From positions 679,891 through 743,890 of the forward strand of contig NC_092657.1 of assembly GCF_032118995.1 (NCBI RefSeq): a stretch of 64,000 bases of DNA, given 5' to 3'. Made by a program: the position numbers and the translations under genes. Position 1 is the stretch's first letter, and each line of letters opens with the position of its first letter. Source of the stretch: Asterias amurensis. Its lineage: Eukaryota > Echinodermata > Asteroidea > Forcipulatida > Asteriidae. The notes under the pieces are model-generated. The model had not been told where the DNA came from. It was given only the letters and a program-made list of their open reading frames with translations, and made no database searches. Shown here one piece after another: positions 20,144-30,763 of the stretch.

Positions 20144-21855
20144 TTGAAGGGGCACCAAGGCTAAGACCAGGGGCAACATAGACAATGGCCTTTGTGTAAC
20201 TCCAGTCCTGCACTCCACTTATTTGAGCAGTTTGCCCCTCATCGATGTATCATAAGCCATGTGGATAAAGGGGCACCAAGGCTATTGACCAGGGGCAACA
20301 TAGACAATGGCCTTTGTGTAACTCTAGTCCTTCACTCCACTTATTTGAGCAGTTTGCCCCTCATCGATCTATCATAAGCCATATGGATAAAGGGGCACCA
20401 AGGCTATTGACCAGGGGCAACATAGACAACGGCCTTTGTGTAACTCTAGTCCTTCACTCCACTTATTTGAGCAGTTTGCCCCTCATCGATCTATCATAAG
20501 CCATGTGGATAAAGGGGCACCAACGCTATTGACCAGGGGCAACATAGACAATGGCCTTTGTGTAACTCTAGTCCTTCACTCCACTTATTTGAGCAGTTTG
20601 CCCCTCATCGATCTATCATAAGCCATGTGGATAAAGGGGCACCAAGGCTATTGACCAGGGGCAACATAGACAATGGCCTTTGTGTAACTCCAGTCCTGCA
20701 CTCCACTTATATGAGCAGTTTGCCCTTCACTGATGTATCATAAGCCATGTGGATAAAGGGGCACCAAGGCTATTGACCAGGGGCAACATAGACAATGGCC
20801 TTTGTGTAACTCCAGTCCTGCACTCCACTTATATGAGCAGTTTGCCCTTCACTGATGTATCATAAGCCATGTGGATAAAGGGGCACCAAGGCTATTGACC
20901 AGGGGCAACATAGACAATGGCCTTTGTGTAACTCCAGTCCTGCACTCCACTTATATGAGCAGTTTGCCCTTCACTGATGTATCATAAGCCATGTGGATAA
21001 AGGGGCACCAAGGCTATTGACCAGGGGCAACATAGACAATGGCCTTTGTGTAACTCCAGTCCTGCACTCCACTTATATGAGCAGTTTGCCCTTCACTGAT
21101 GTATCATAAGCCATGTGGATAAAGGGGCACCAAGGCTATTGACCAGGGGCAACATAGACAATGGCCTTTGTGTAACTCCAGTCCTGCACTCCACTTATAT
21201 GAGCAGTTTGCCCTTCACTGATGTATCATAAGCCATGTGGATAAAGGGGCACCAAGGCTATTGACCAGGGGCAACATAGACAATGGCCTTTGTGTAACTC
21301 CAGTCCTGCACTCCACTTATATGAGCAGTTTGCCCTTCACTGATGTATCATAAGCCATGTGGATAAAGGGGCACCAAGGCTATTGACCAGGGGCAACATA
21401 GACAATGGCCTTTGTGTAACTCCAGTCCTGCACTCCACTTATATGAGCAGTTTGCCCTTCACTGATGTATCATAAGCCATGTGGATAAAGGGGCACCAAG
21501 GCTATTGACCAGGGGCAACATAGACAATGGCCTTTGTGTAACTCCAGTCCTGCACTCCACTTATATGAGCAGTTTGCCCTTCACTGATGTATCATAAGCC
21601 ATGTGGATAAAGGGGCACCAAGGCTATTGACCAGGGGCAACATAGACAATGGCCTTTGTGTAACTCTAGTCCTGCACTCCACTTATTTGAGCAGTTTGCC
21701 CTTCACTGATGTATCATAAGCCATGTGGATAAAGGGGCACCAAGGCTAAGACCAGGGGCAACATAGACAATGGCCTTTGTGTAACTCAAGTCCTGCACTC
21801 CACTTATTTGAGCAGTTTGCCCCTCATCGGTTTATCATACGCCATGTGGACAAGT
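20144..21855. repeat. 122-bp satellite, about 14 copies
   Basis: Head-to-tail units of exactly 122 bp (for example 20192, 20314, 20436 and 20558 are equivalent positions). Copies at both ends carry CTAAGACCAGG and CTCATCGA variants, while central copies are nearly identical and carry CTATTGACCAGG and TTCACTGATG. The GGGCACCAAGG core links it to the dispersed repeat at 10320-10590 and elsewhere. The 61-residue open frames in it are repeat translations. Confidence 0.95.
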
Positions 21856-22047
21856 ATCTGCAGACACCTCAAGTGGGATATGAACCCACCACCCAACTCA
21901 TTTCCCAGGCACAGGTCCAGGGGGTCCAAACCCCTCCGTCCCTTTTTTCCTTTTGTAAAATTTAGTCATGTGGCATTTCAGGCTTTTCACATTAGGCACC
22001 TTACAAATGTCTTATTATTATTATTGTTATTATTATTATTATTTTTA

Positions 22048-23102
22048 TCTATACTATTAAAAGTGTAATCCGCGACATCTTGGATTGATATTAGAAGGTC
22101 CAGTGGCATGGCATCCTTGTGGAAATCAACACGGTTAAGTGTGTGGAATTCAATACGTTTGTGTGGTTTCAGACGTCGGGTTGTAAGTCTACAAAACCCT
22201 GACCCAAACTCCCACTTACAAGTCATCTGATTGAAAGAAGTTTGGGCAGCGACCGTGTGTCAACCACTGTTCGATGTTGTTACCAGACTTCCTAGAAATC
22301 TTTCTGACAAGCGACTCATTGGACAGTGTTTCGCAGATGGTTCTCCGGATTGGTTCACCTTGCTCTCCCACCCGCCATATGATCCTCTCTTTTTGGTCGG
22401 GTTACTTTCATGTTATACTAAGCATGGTTTTCCGGATTGGTTCATTCATTGCCGCGCAGGGTCGAAAGGGTCGAAGAGGTTGGGTGCCAGGACAAAACCG
22501 AAACAAATCTCACGTTAAATTTTTGCAAGATGCCCAAAGTGACAATAAACAAAACACTTTTTTGACGTTCACGTTTAGTGCTCCCGTATCGTTCAGCCTA
22601 TTGAGCAGAAGTTTACAAGACCAATTCAGATGAGAATAAACTAAAAAGAGGCCTACGCTCTTAACCCCCCCCCCCCCCCCCCCCGAAAAAAACCCAAACA
22701 GTAGATACCGGTATATTAGATTTGTTGCGCACAGCATGTTCCGAAAATTCGCTTTACTTATAGTGCTGTAGCAACGCTATGTATCGTGTGACGTGAAAAT
22801 GTCATTTTTGACAATGTTTTTAAAAAGGAAATGCAAGCATTATGGGGGAAAGTTTTGGTAGTGTAGTACAAAAGAAACTTTAGTTATTGCTGGCTATAAC
22901 GGTCAGTTTCACCTACTAATGCTGAATTGAAAAACGTATAGTGTTAACGAGGCCCAAAATATTAGACCCCTACAAGGCTCACGGGGGAGCCTTATAGTTT
23001 CTAGAAGTATGCATAAGGTACGTCGTCTAACCAAAAAAGAGGTGGGCGCAGCCACTACAAGTAGTGACGGACATGCGCAATAGCTTCCTTTTGGGTTAGA
23101 AA
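22048..23102 (+). mobile_element. Helitron-like element, 3'-truncated copy
   Basis: Starts A/TCTATACTATTAAAAG right after a TTA microsatellite and is the reverse complement of much of 2284-5101. Similarity ends near TTGGGTTAGAA at 23102, so the terminal hairpin is missing. A C run lies at 22666-22684. Confidence 0.65.
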
Positions 23103-23159
23103 CAACATCGAAACTTATCCATTTGTAAACAGCTATACATGCACACACACGACACACCC

Positions 23160-23238
23160 ATTACTTTGTACACAGTGTTTGGCCCGTGGTGGACCCTTGA
23201 TATGGCAATATTCCTGTACCCATTGCTTGTGCACAGTA
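23160..23238 (+). repeat. Left part of an 82-bp repeat split by a LINE
   Basis: GATATGGCAATATTCCTGTA and TTGCTTGTGCACAGTAT match the units at 24170-24470. The LINE occupies the space between. Confidence 0.65.
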
Positions 23239-24169
23239 TTTATTTATTTATTTATTTATTTATTTCTTGTTTATCCTGGGAAATCCATTCAGTAAGAAAA
23301 ACTCACTGATCTCCCATGGATCCCAGCTAATAACAAACTACAGAAGTGAACTTAAGATAAAAATATTACAAATTTACACAGAAAAACATTGCACATACAT
23401 TTAAAAAAGCACTAGATCCAAGCATGCACATACATTTTGAAACTAAATATAAAAAAACGATTTTAAATAGGACGAAGAAATTTAAATGGGGAAAAATACA
23501 CATCCATTAAAAACACACAACCAAATACAAAAAACAAACAAACAGATGAACCTCAATGGAGTAATGACAAAAGCCAGTAAAATTGGGATTAAGAAAGTCA
23601 GTAAGAATGGGATAAACTGAGCTGTTTGAGTTGAGTTAAAAATTGATTGAGTTCTTTTGGCTGTAGAGATTTTAGATTATGCGGCAAGTTGTTCCAAGCC
23701 TGGGCACCCCTAAAATTAAACGTTCTTCTCCCACTTTCTGTTCTAGGGGGCAGGAGGGTCACATTACCAACAGTGCTATTCCTAGTTTGGTGACGGTGTA
23801 ATTCACTGACTGGAACAAAAACACTGCTAAGATAACTTGGAACAGTGCCTGATAAACACTTAAAAACCATGGTATTTATATGAACGGCTCTTCTTTCTTC
23901 AAGAGTTTTCCAGCCTAGTTCATTACGAACAACTGAAGCTGATGTTCTAGATGGGACCTTAAGAATAGTCCGTCCTGCTCTATTCAAAAGAACATCAAGC
24001 CGCTGTAACAGGGTTTTGGATGCATTACTCCAAACAATATCACAGTAATCAAACTGAGGTAATATAAGACTTTTCACAATAAGGTTAAGGGTACGCATAG
24101 GCAAGACATTTTTAAGTCTGTTTAAGATACCTAAGTCTGTTTAAGATACCTATTCTTTGGAGACAGAGG
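23239..24169 (-). mobile_element. LINE 3' end (CR1/RTE-like)
   Basis: On the minus strand an RT C-terminal frame is followed by a 3' region that ends in an (AAATA)n microsatellite (23235-23264 on the plus strand reads TATTTATTTATT), as is common for these LINEs. It is 5'-truncated near 24170, where a short TAAGTCTGTTTAAGATACC duplication occurs. Confidence 0.8.
23598..24104 (-). pseudogene. LINE reverse transcriptase C-terminal domain
   Basis: A 168-codon frame with the conserved tail of non-LTR reverse transcriptases: LILPQFDYCDIVWSN, LQRLDVLLNRAGRTIL, LGWKTLEERRAVH and the late FRGAQAWNNLPHNLK block. The palm with the catalytic FADD-type box is missing through 5' truncation. Clade assignment (CR1-like or RTE-like) is tentative. 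Confidence 0.85.
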
Positions 24170-24470
24170 ATGCTACATGGTCAATATGTTCTGTCCATTT
24201 ATATGAGAAGACATCCCGTTACGTTTTCGTGCTGTGGACCCGGGATATGGCAATATTCCTGTACACATTGCTTGTGCACAGTATATGAGAAGGCAGGCCG
24301 TTACATTTATGTGCTGTGGACCCGGGATATGGTAATATTCCTGTACCCATTGCTTGTGCACAGTTTATGAGAAGACAGACCGTTACATTTACGTGCTACG
24401 GACCCGGGATATGGCAATATTCCTGCACCCATTACTTTGCGCACAGTGCCCTACTTTGTGCACAAAGCAT
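24170..24470 (+). repeat. 82-bp tandem repeat, about 3.5 copies
   Basis: GGGATATGG recurs at intervals of 82 bp, with GTTACATTTACGTGCT and TTGCTTGTGCACAGT in each unit. Confidence 0.8.
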
Positions 24471-24871
24471 AGGGCACAGGAATAACACCATATCATTGGT
24501 CCATCACTGCTCATACACACTGCGCACTTGGGTACTGCGCACTGTGGGTCACTGTTTTGGCTCCTGGATGGTTCCCACTCATCATTTCAACGATTAGTAA
24601 CAGTGGTAATAAGAGAGCAGTAAGGGTACCAGTTTAAACAAAATGGCTGCGCCCATGAGATTTGTTTTGGTTCTGGGTGCTGTTGTGTAGTGTTCGTTTT
24701 TTGAAAAAACATGTGTGTTTAGCAGTTAGTCTGACAGCCATAATTGTTCACAATGGGCAAGTACATGTCATTGTTATGTTTCAATCATTTAATTCATTTC
24801 CTCAGACTTGGTTTTTGTGTAAACGTGACTTATTTTTGGAGGGTGTGCACCTGACCTGCACAAACCGACCT

Positions 24872-25044
24872 GGGGTGGATTTCACAAAGGTAGTCCTAAC
24901 TTAGGACTAGTCCTAGGCAATGCTAAGAGATAGGACTGGTCCTAAGTTAGGACCGGTAACTCATCCTAACTTAGGACTGGTCCTGTTCCTTAGCATTGCC
25001 TAGGACTAGTCCTAAGTTAGGACTACCTTTGTGAAATCCACCCC
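24872..25044. mobile_element. Fold-back element (CCTAACTTAGGACTAG family)
   Basis: GGGGTGGATTTCACAAAGG at the left is mirrored exactly at the right; inside, TAGTCCTAACTTAGGACTAG repeats in both directions. A near-identical copy lies at 40892-41046 and diverged ones at 30764-30925, 49735-49867 and 55030-55176. Confidence 0.8.
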
Positions 25045-25853
25045 AGCCTCCGTCTCACACCACAGACATTGGTGGGCGTGTCGTGTTTAAATTATAGTTT
25101 GCTTTTAAAATTTTGTTCTTGAATGAATCGATTTAGCCAACTCTGGTCTGTACACCAATATACACCCATATAACATCAAGTTATATTACCTTTACTCTTA
25201 ATTACTATTTAGCCTTTTAATTAAGTGGAAGGTAGGCATCTTTGGCTTCATTCACTAGTTTAGTAGATAAATATAAGATATGCTATTTTATTAACTTTGA
25301 TAATTTATATTAGGCCCAATAATAATTTAAATTATAACATATAATCATAAAAATGGGAAAATGAGCAAGCTCAAACTACGGTTTGAAAGTACAGTACTGC
25401 AGTTGCTGACACTGTCAATGTGTAACATTAACCATTATTTAACAGTTTGACAGAGCTAAAGTTACGATGACTTTATGTATTTTAACGAACAAACAAGTTA
25501 TAAACACTACATTCCCAACAAACCATCATAAAGCTGCATTGCCCAATTTTGCCTGATGATATAAATTGATAAAATTGTTTTTGGTTTTTTTTATAGAATT
25601 TTTGCAAAGAAATCTTGTGTCTTGTGATCATTTGATGATGTTGGATAAAGGACATGAGTTTGATTAGATTTAACCAAATTGAGTAGGCTGTGCTCTCAGT
25701 CTGGCTTTTTGGTCACGTGCATTGGCATATATGTGTCTATAGCAGTGCTAGATTTGACCCCTAAAAAAATTCATATTTGTAATAACAGATTTATGATGAA
25801 ATTTCCTATTTCATTGTTTTTAATCATGTAGAAATAATTTTTTGTTTTAACAG
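25045..25853. other. AT-rich region upstream of the first MTHFSD exon seen
   Basis: No repeat family or exon recognised. The MTHFSD start codon exon should lie upstream of 25854. The ATGGCTGCGCCCATGAG at 24643 is a conceivable start but has no donor at a suitable place. Confidence 0.35.
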
Positions 25854-25957
25854 ATATCACCAAAGCATCCATCAGGCAGAAAGTTTGGGATTTCTTGGAA
25901 GCAAAGAATATTGCATGTTTTCCCAGACCAGTTCATCATCGGATCCCTAATTTTCAG
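25854..25957 (+). CDS. MTHFSD: MTHFSD-like exon 1 of 5 seen
   Basis: Needs one base from an upstream exon. Encodes [18 protein letters not shown] and the [12 protein letters not shown] signature. Donor CAG/GTGAGG. Confidence 0.9.
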
Positions 25958-28900
25958 GTGAGGAATTTAATTGAGTTCCAGCACTCAGCAGTGTATTTAA
26001 AGGCACTGAACACTATCGATAATTACTAAAAAATAATTGTTAGCATAAAAACTTTTATCAATATAAACCACAAGGGAAACTGACTGGGTAAATTTTGAAA
26101 TGATTTTTGGGGTTGAACAAAGAATTGACTAGAGGGGATGTGACTTTTTGTTTCAGATATCAATATAAACCACAAGGGAAACTGACTGGGGAAATTTTGA
26201 AATGATTTTTGGGGTTGAACAAAGAATTAACTAGAGTGGGATTTGAACCAACGCCCTCCGGATTAACGTGCCGGCACTCTACCAACTGAGCTATCTAGCC
26301 CTATATTGGCAGTGTCCCTATATTGTCAATATCTTTGTTCGGGATGTGCCAGTCAGAAGCCAGAAAAACGTTTGTTAACGATCAATGGAGAGCTGTTGAT
26401 AGTATAAAACATTATGAGAAACGGCTCCCTCTGAAGTAACATAGTTGAAAGCACACAACTTGTGCGACAAGGGTGTTTATTCTTCCATTATTTTCTCGCA
26501 ACTTCGACGACTAATTTAACTCAAATTTCACAGGTTTGTTATTTTATACATGATACACCAAGTGAGAAGACTGGTCTTTGAAAATTACCAATAGTTTCCA
26601 GTGTCTTTAAAAGTATATTCCTCAAAGTTTTAAAATCTGTTACAATTTGTAATTTTACATCTATTGAAACATTTGTCTAATTATTTGTTTTATTAATTAA
26701 ATTAGGGAGCAGCTGCAGCCAATGAGCGACTGAAACAACTCGATGCTTTCCAGCGAGCAAAGACGGTGAAAGTCAATCCTGACAAGCCCCAGGAACATGC
26801 CAGGTTTCTAACGCTTGAAGTAAGTACAACCTCATTTGGGCATTTTGGTACAAGCTGTTTGTTGACACTATGGTCTTTAAATGGTCTATTGCTCCAAATT
26901 AGTAGTTCATGTGGGGTGACCTTTTTAATGAATGAGCAGCCACTAACCCAGCGGCCGTGGAACCAATTTCATAGATCCTGCTTTTAAGCAGAGAATATTG
27001 CTTAACAACTCTCTGCTAAGCAGAAATGAGCAGGATGCGAGTCACAAATGGTATGAGTAGCATGGTGGTTTGGCACATAACCTTATTCTTGTAAGCATAA
27101 TTTTGTTGTGCTTAGCATCTTTTATGCTGAAGCAGCTCTATAAAATTGAGCCCCGTTGTATACTCTAACTTTGCTGAATTTGTTATCTCAATTTCAGGCC
27201 CGTAAAACACTGCTTGTTCCGACACCACGTCTGCAGACAGGTTTATTCAACCAGATTGTACCACCCTCTAACCCTAATAAAGACGACCTCAGAAAATGCT
27301 CAACATCACAGGTATGATATAGAAAGGTTTGCGGTAACACCATGTTATGACTATCTCTAATGAGTTGGGGTGGTTCTGAAAAGAACCCTTGGTTTCAACT
27401 CGACGTTTCGATCAGTATGCTCTGATCGTCTTCTGGAGAGCTTTCTGTTCTCCAGAAGACGATCAGAGCATACTGATCGAAACGTCGAGTTGAAACCAAC
27501 AGTTCTTTTCAGAACCACCCCAACTCATTAGAGATGGTCATAACATGGTGTTACTGCAAACCTTTCTATATAGTATTTCCACCATGCAAAGTTTCAAGTC
27601 CTACTTATCACAGGTATTGTTTCTTAGACTCTAGTCCAGCTTTGTCCCATTTATATTAGAAAATTGCCTTTTGTCTTTTTAAATTCCTAACCTGGGAAAG
27701 TAGAATTAGCTGTTGTAAATTGCTCACCAACTTTGTATTATTAATGCAAACACTTGTTAAAGGGACACGCTTTCTTGGATTGGGCGAGTTGGTCTATTAA
27801 AAGCGGTTGAAACGATTTTTTACGAGATGCATATGGTTAGAAAGATATTTTAAAAGTAGAATATATAGATCCACACAAACATGCCTCGAAATTGTACGAT
27901 TTCCTTATACGTTGTGATATGTCGTGGCATATTAATCATTATACATGTATTCCACTTTTAAAATATCTTTCAAACCATCATTTCATAACAAACGGTTTCA
28001 AACACCTTTTATAGACCAATTTGCCCGATCCAAGGCAACCTGTCCCTTTAACGGCCTGAGGATTTGGCCCTGGGAGAGTCTATTTTAAGCCTTCGAGAAA
28101 GACTTTATTAACTTGCAAACTTGTTTGAAAAGGAGTTTCACTAAAGATTGTTTGAAGTTGTCATTTTCTTCTTTCTTTCGGCAGGGTGTGAAGCAGTTCA
28201 GCGTCCCTATTGGGCTGGACAGTAAAATCATCGTAGATATCGTCATCATTGGCTCAGTTGCTGTCTCCAGGAAAGGTTGGTCTCAAATAGTTTTATTTTG
28301 TCTGCCTGTCTGTCTTTATGATCTTCCCATCAAGGGAACTCAGCAAACTTCTTTAAGGCAGACACGACATTCTTCCTATCTGTTTTTGTTTTGCCCTTGG
28401 AAACAATCTGAAAGTTGTTTATTATCAAGGCATTAAAAGTCTTCTACAGCCTACAGTATGTGTACATTCAGGTCAGCCGTTGTCCTCAATAAAATTGTCC
28501 GACTTTTTTTACCCAAGTATAAAATCAAAATTATCTCCTTAAAGACGCTGGACACTATTGGTAATTGTCAAAGACCAGTCTTCTCACTTGGTGTATCTCA
28601 ACATCTGCATAAAATAACAAACCTGTGAACATTTGAGCTCAATTGGTCGTTGAAGTTGCGAGATAATAATAAAAGAAAAAACACCCTTCACATGAAGTTG
28701 TGTGCATTCGGATGCTTGATTTCGTGATCTCAAATTCTAAATCTGAGGTCTCAAAATCAAATTTGTGGAAAATTACTTCTTTCTCGAAAACTACATACCT
28801 TCAGAGGGAGCCATTTCTCACAATGTTTTATGCTATCAACAGCTCTCCATTAATCGTTACAAGGTAAGGTTTTATGGCAATAATTATTTTGAGTAGTTAC

Positions 28901-29702
28901 CAATAGTGTCCACTGTCTTTAACAGGTAGCCTCATACTTGTTTGAGACTTCTAGGCTTCACAACTAGAGGTAGTAGTCATTTCTCCTTTTAGAAAACCCT
29001 GCTAGATTAGATAATCTTCAAAATAAAGATATTTGGCAAAGCTCCCAAAAGGGGATATAAACACCAAGCTGGCAACAGCCAATCTGTCTCATACCAACAT
29101 TGGTTTAACGTCTACGATTACCAGTTTCAAAAAGTCAAGAATTGGCAATTCAGTAACTAGACAAATACTTATTCTAGTCATTGTGAAACCTGCGATTAGG
29201 TAGGTAGGATTCAAACCCAAAACCTTGTGATTGCAATTCTAACCACTGGACCTGGTGACCATCGTTAGGTCATTAACATATTTGCATCAAATTAACCTTT
29301 GACCTTTGATTTCCTACTCCAGGGTATCGGATCGGTAAAGGTGAGGGCTACGCAGATATGGAGTTTGCGATGATGTACACCATGGGAGCCGTCAACCAAA
29401 ACACAATCGTTGTGACAACCGTCCACGATTGCCAAGTCATGGACACCATTCCGGATCACCTGATCGGATCACATGACCTTACTGTGGACTACATTCTTAC
29501 CCCAACAGAGATGATTAAATGCGACTGTGACAGGCAGAAACCATCGGGTATTTTGTGGTCAAAACTTGACGCAGAGAAATTTGCTCAAATTCCGATTTTA
29601 AAGACACTTCGGTGGCGAGAGCAAAAAGCGGGAAAAGATGTCCGACTCAGAGATGAAGTCGCTGAAAACTCTACAAGAACAAGTCATGCAAGTAAGAGAT
29701 AA
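25854..29702 (+). CDS. MTHFSD: Methenyltetrahydrofolate synthetase domain-containing protein (MTHFSD-like)
   Basis: Five exons (25854-25957, 26706-26819, 27198-27311, 28185-28275, 29323-29702) join in phase to give 266 residues ending at TAA. The order matches the MTHFSD family: [71 protein letters not shown], then [35 protein letters not shown] and [10 protein letters not shown]. This is the 5-formyltetrahydrofolate cyclo-ligase-like fold; GKGEGYAD corresponds to the family's glycine-rich loop. A cyclo-ligase activity is not established for MTHFSD, and mammalian forms add a C-terminal RNA-binding (RRM) domain. That domain is not seen here: the frame stops after [10 protein letters not shown] plus a short tail. 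The N-terminal exon is missing. The last codons contain CAA/GTAAGA at 29691, so an alternative 3' structure is possible. A transposon sits at the third donor. Confidence 0.9.
25997..26610. mobile_element. TTAA-flanked fold-back family A, split by a SINE
   Basis: Left end TTAAAGGCACTGAACACTAT, right end AGTTTCCAGTGTCTTTAA. The SINE at 26056-26350 interrupts it. Lies in the first MTHFSD intron seen. Confidence 0.7.
26056..26350 (-). mobile_element. tRNA-derived SINE with duplicated tail
   Basis: On the minus strand the head has TAGCTCAGTTGGTAG (A-box region, 26280-26294) and GGTTCAAATCC (B-box, 26239-26249). The tail with ATAAACCACAAGGGAAACTG (plus-strand text) occurs twice, near 26062 and 26161, a partial tandem duplication. 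The copy is nested in the family A element. Confidence 0.75.
26706..26819 (+). CDS. MTHFSD: MTHFSD-like exon 2 of 5 seen
   Basis: 38 codons, phase 0 at both ends: [16 protein letters not shown] to ARFLTLE. Donor GTAAGT. Confidence 0.92.
26961..27156. mobile_element. Fold-back element (AATTTCATAGA...TTAAGCAG family)
   Basis: CCAATTTCATAGATCCTGCT at the left and its diverged complement (AGCTCTATAAAATTG) at the right enclose CTGCTAAGCAGAAATGAGCA. Relatives lie at 42509-42657 and 57618-57957. Confidence 0.6.
27198..27311 (+). CDS. MTHFSD: MTHFSD-like exon 3 of 5 seen, with a transposon at its donor
   Basis: 38 codons, phase 0: [18 protein letters not shown] to [10 protein letters not shown]. 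The donor CAG/GTATGA lies in the 11-bp target-site duplication of the insertion at 27316-27606; the duplicate offers a second CAG/GTAT at 27613/27614. Confidence 0.9.
27305..27315 (+). repeat. Left target-site duplication including a splice donor
   Basis: ATCACAGGTAT spans the last seven bases of MTHFSD exon 3 and the first four of its intron. The same 11-mer is at 27607-27617. Confidence 0.8.
27316..27606. mobile_element. Penelope-derived fold-back (head-to-head 3' tails)
   Basis: Two copies of the Penelope-like 3' tail face each other. Each arm, read outward, has the ATCAGAGCATACTGATCGAA hairpin, then AAACGTCGAGTTGAAACC, TTTTCAGAACCACCCCAACT, ACATGGTGTTAC and CAAACCTTTCTATA. Only the right arm continues with the roughly 36-bp extension TAGTATTTCCACCATGC to CCTACTT. 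No RT sequence remains. The insertion lies five bases inside the intron. Confidence 0.85.
27607..27617 (+). repeat. Right target-site duplication including a second splice donor
   Basis: Exact repeat of 27305-27315. Host sequence continues TGTTTC, so the pre-insertion donor was CAG/GTATTG. Confidence 0.8.
27757..28051. mobile_element. TTAA-flanked fold-back family B
   Basis: GTTAAAGGGACACG at the left, CCTGTCCCTTTAAC at the right, with the family's CATGCCTCGAAATTG block. Shorter centre than the other copies. Confidence 0.7.
28185..28275 (+). CDS. MTHFSD: MTHFSD-like exon 4 of 5 seen
   Basis: [20 protein letters not shown] then [10 protein letters not shown], leaving one base for the next codon. 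Donor AAAG/GTTGGT is weak but matches the family's exon limit. Confidence 0.9.
28539..28922 (-). mobile_element. TTAA-flanked fold-back family A, complete copy
   Basis: TTAAAGACGCTGGACACTAT and GTGTCCACTGTCTTTAA close the element; orientation of the internal blocks is opposite to 11141-11579. Confidence 0.8.
29323..29702 (+). CDS. MTHFSD: MTHFSD-like exon 5 of 5 seen, with stop
   Basis: Begins with two bases completing a Gly codon, then [14 protein letters not shown]; ends HASKR and TAA. The CAA/GTAAGA at 29691-29697 could be a donor for a longer isoform. Confidence 0.88.
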
Positions 29703-30763
29703 GATAATAATACATGGTTTTTATTGCCTACCAAATTGCCAAAGATTACTCTGGACCGTTTTTAATGACTGGCCAGCAGGACTAGTTAGCTTGGTATTTT
29801 GCTCCTCCATCAGCTTGTTCACTCCATTTTGTGGTTCTTATTTGAAACAAAGACGCTTTTCAACACTGACCTTGGAGTGAATTTTGACTTGTCCTCATGT
29901 GTTTTAACATTTGGCCAGTGGACCACTGTAAAGGGAGAACACTGACGCTACTAATATGGAAAAGAGTGGAACACCCGGCCATGAATGTTCTAACGACAAG
30001 CTACATCTGCAATAGACCTTGATCATGGATGGTGCAGCCCATCTTGTTTATTTCCCATTCAAATCTATGTAACCAAACCGAGGCTGGAAGCAGAAATAGT
30101 CTGGTTCCTTTTTTTACAATGAATATAAGCATTCATTGCTACTACTGGATCTTGGAACAAGACTTATATGGCAGCAGCACGATAATGGTCTACATACCAC
30201 ACATACTTGACAATTTTTTTAAAATCTTGGTTTAAATTATTTTAAACAACATTTTCTCCGATCAGGCTAAGAAAAAAACTAAAGCTCAATCATATTCTGT
30301 TACTGTTAATTTATTTGTTTATTTAGTTTAGTTGTTGTATAAACAAGTACATCATACACAAATTTAAACACACAGGGACATGGCATAGGTATGAATTGCA
30401 AGATAAAAATCCACTAGACCGCAGGTGTTGTAGCTTAGCAATCTCATTGGATCGGAAATAATTGTTAAAATATCCCAAATATTTGAAGACAAGCCCAGTA
30501 TAGTGTTTGCAATGTTGATACCACACCCAATTGAGTGTTGTACATTGTTGCACCCTAGTGTTTACTTACTAGTAATAGTTACTTCTTACTGCTCAGAATT
30601 AGTTATTTTGGAAGGATTCTATAAAGCAAAACTAATGGTGTACTTAAAAGAAGAACAAATATATATTGTTATAAAAATGACACAATGTTTCCTGATGTTT
30701 GTTTAGCATTTTATAAATATGAAATTCCTTTTAAAGATACCCAGGAGCTTTTGGAAACAGTAT
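29703..30763. other. Probable 3' UTR and intergenic sequence
   Basis: AT-rich sequence after the MTHFSD stop with no other coding evidence. No single polyadenylation site stands out. Confidence 0.4.

Noticed and set aside
20192..20743. Series of 61-residue frames starting MCNSSP
   Set aside because: They recur with the 122-bp unit, which is not a multiple of three, and each is closed by the next unit.
24643..24680. Start codon exon of MTHFSD at ATGGCTGCGCCC
   Set aside because: No donor follows in a phase that would leave the single base needed by the exon at 25854.
26239..26294. Possible tRNA gene on the minus strand
   Set aside because: A- and B-boxes are present, but no acceptor stem can be formed and the SINE tail follows directly.
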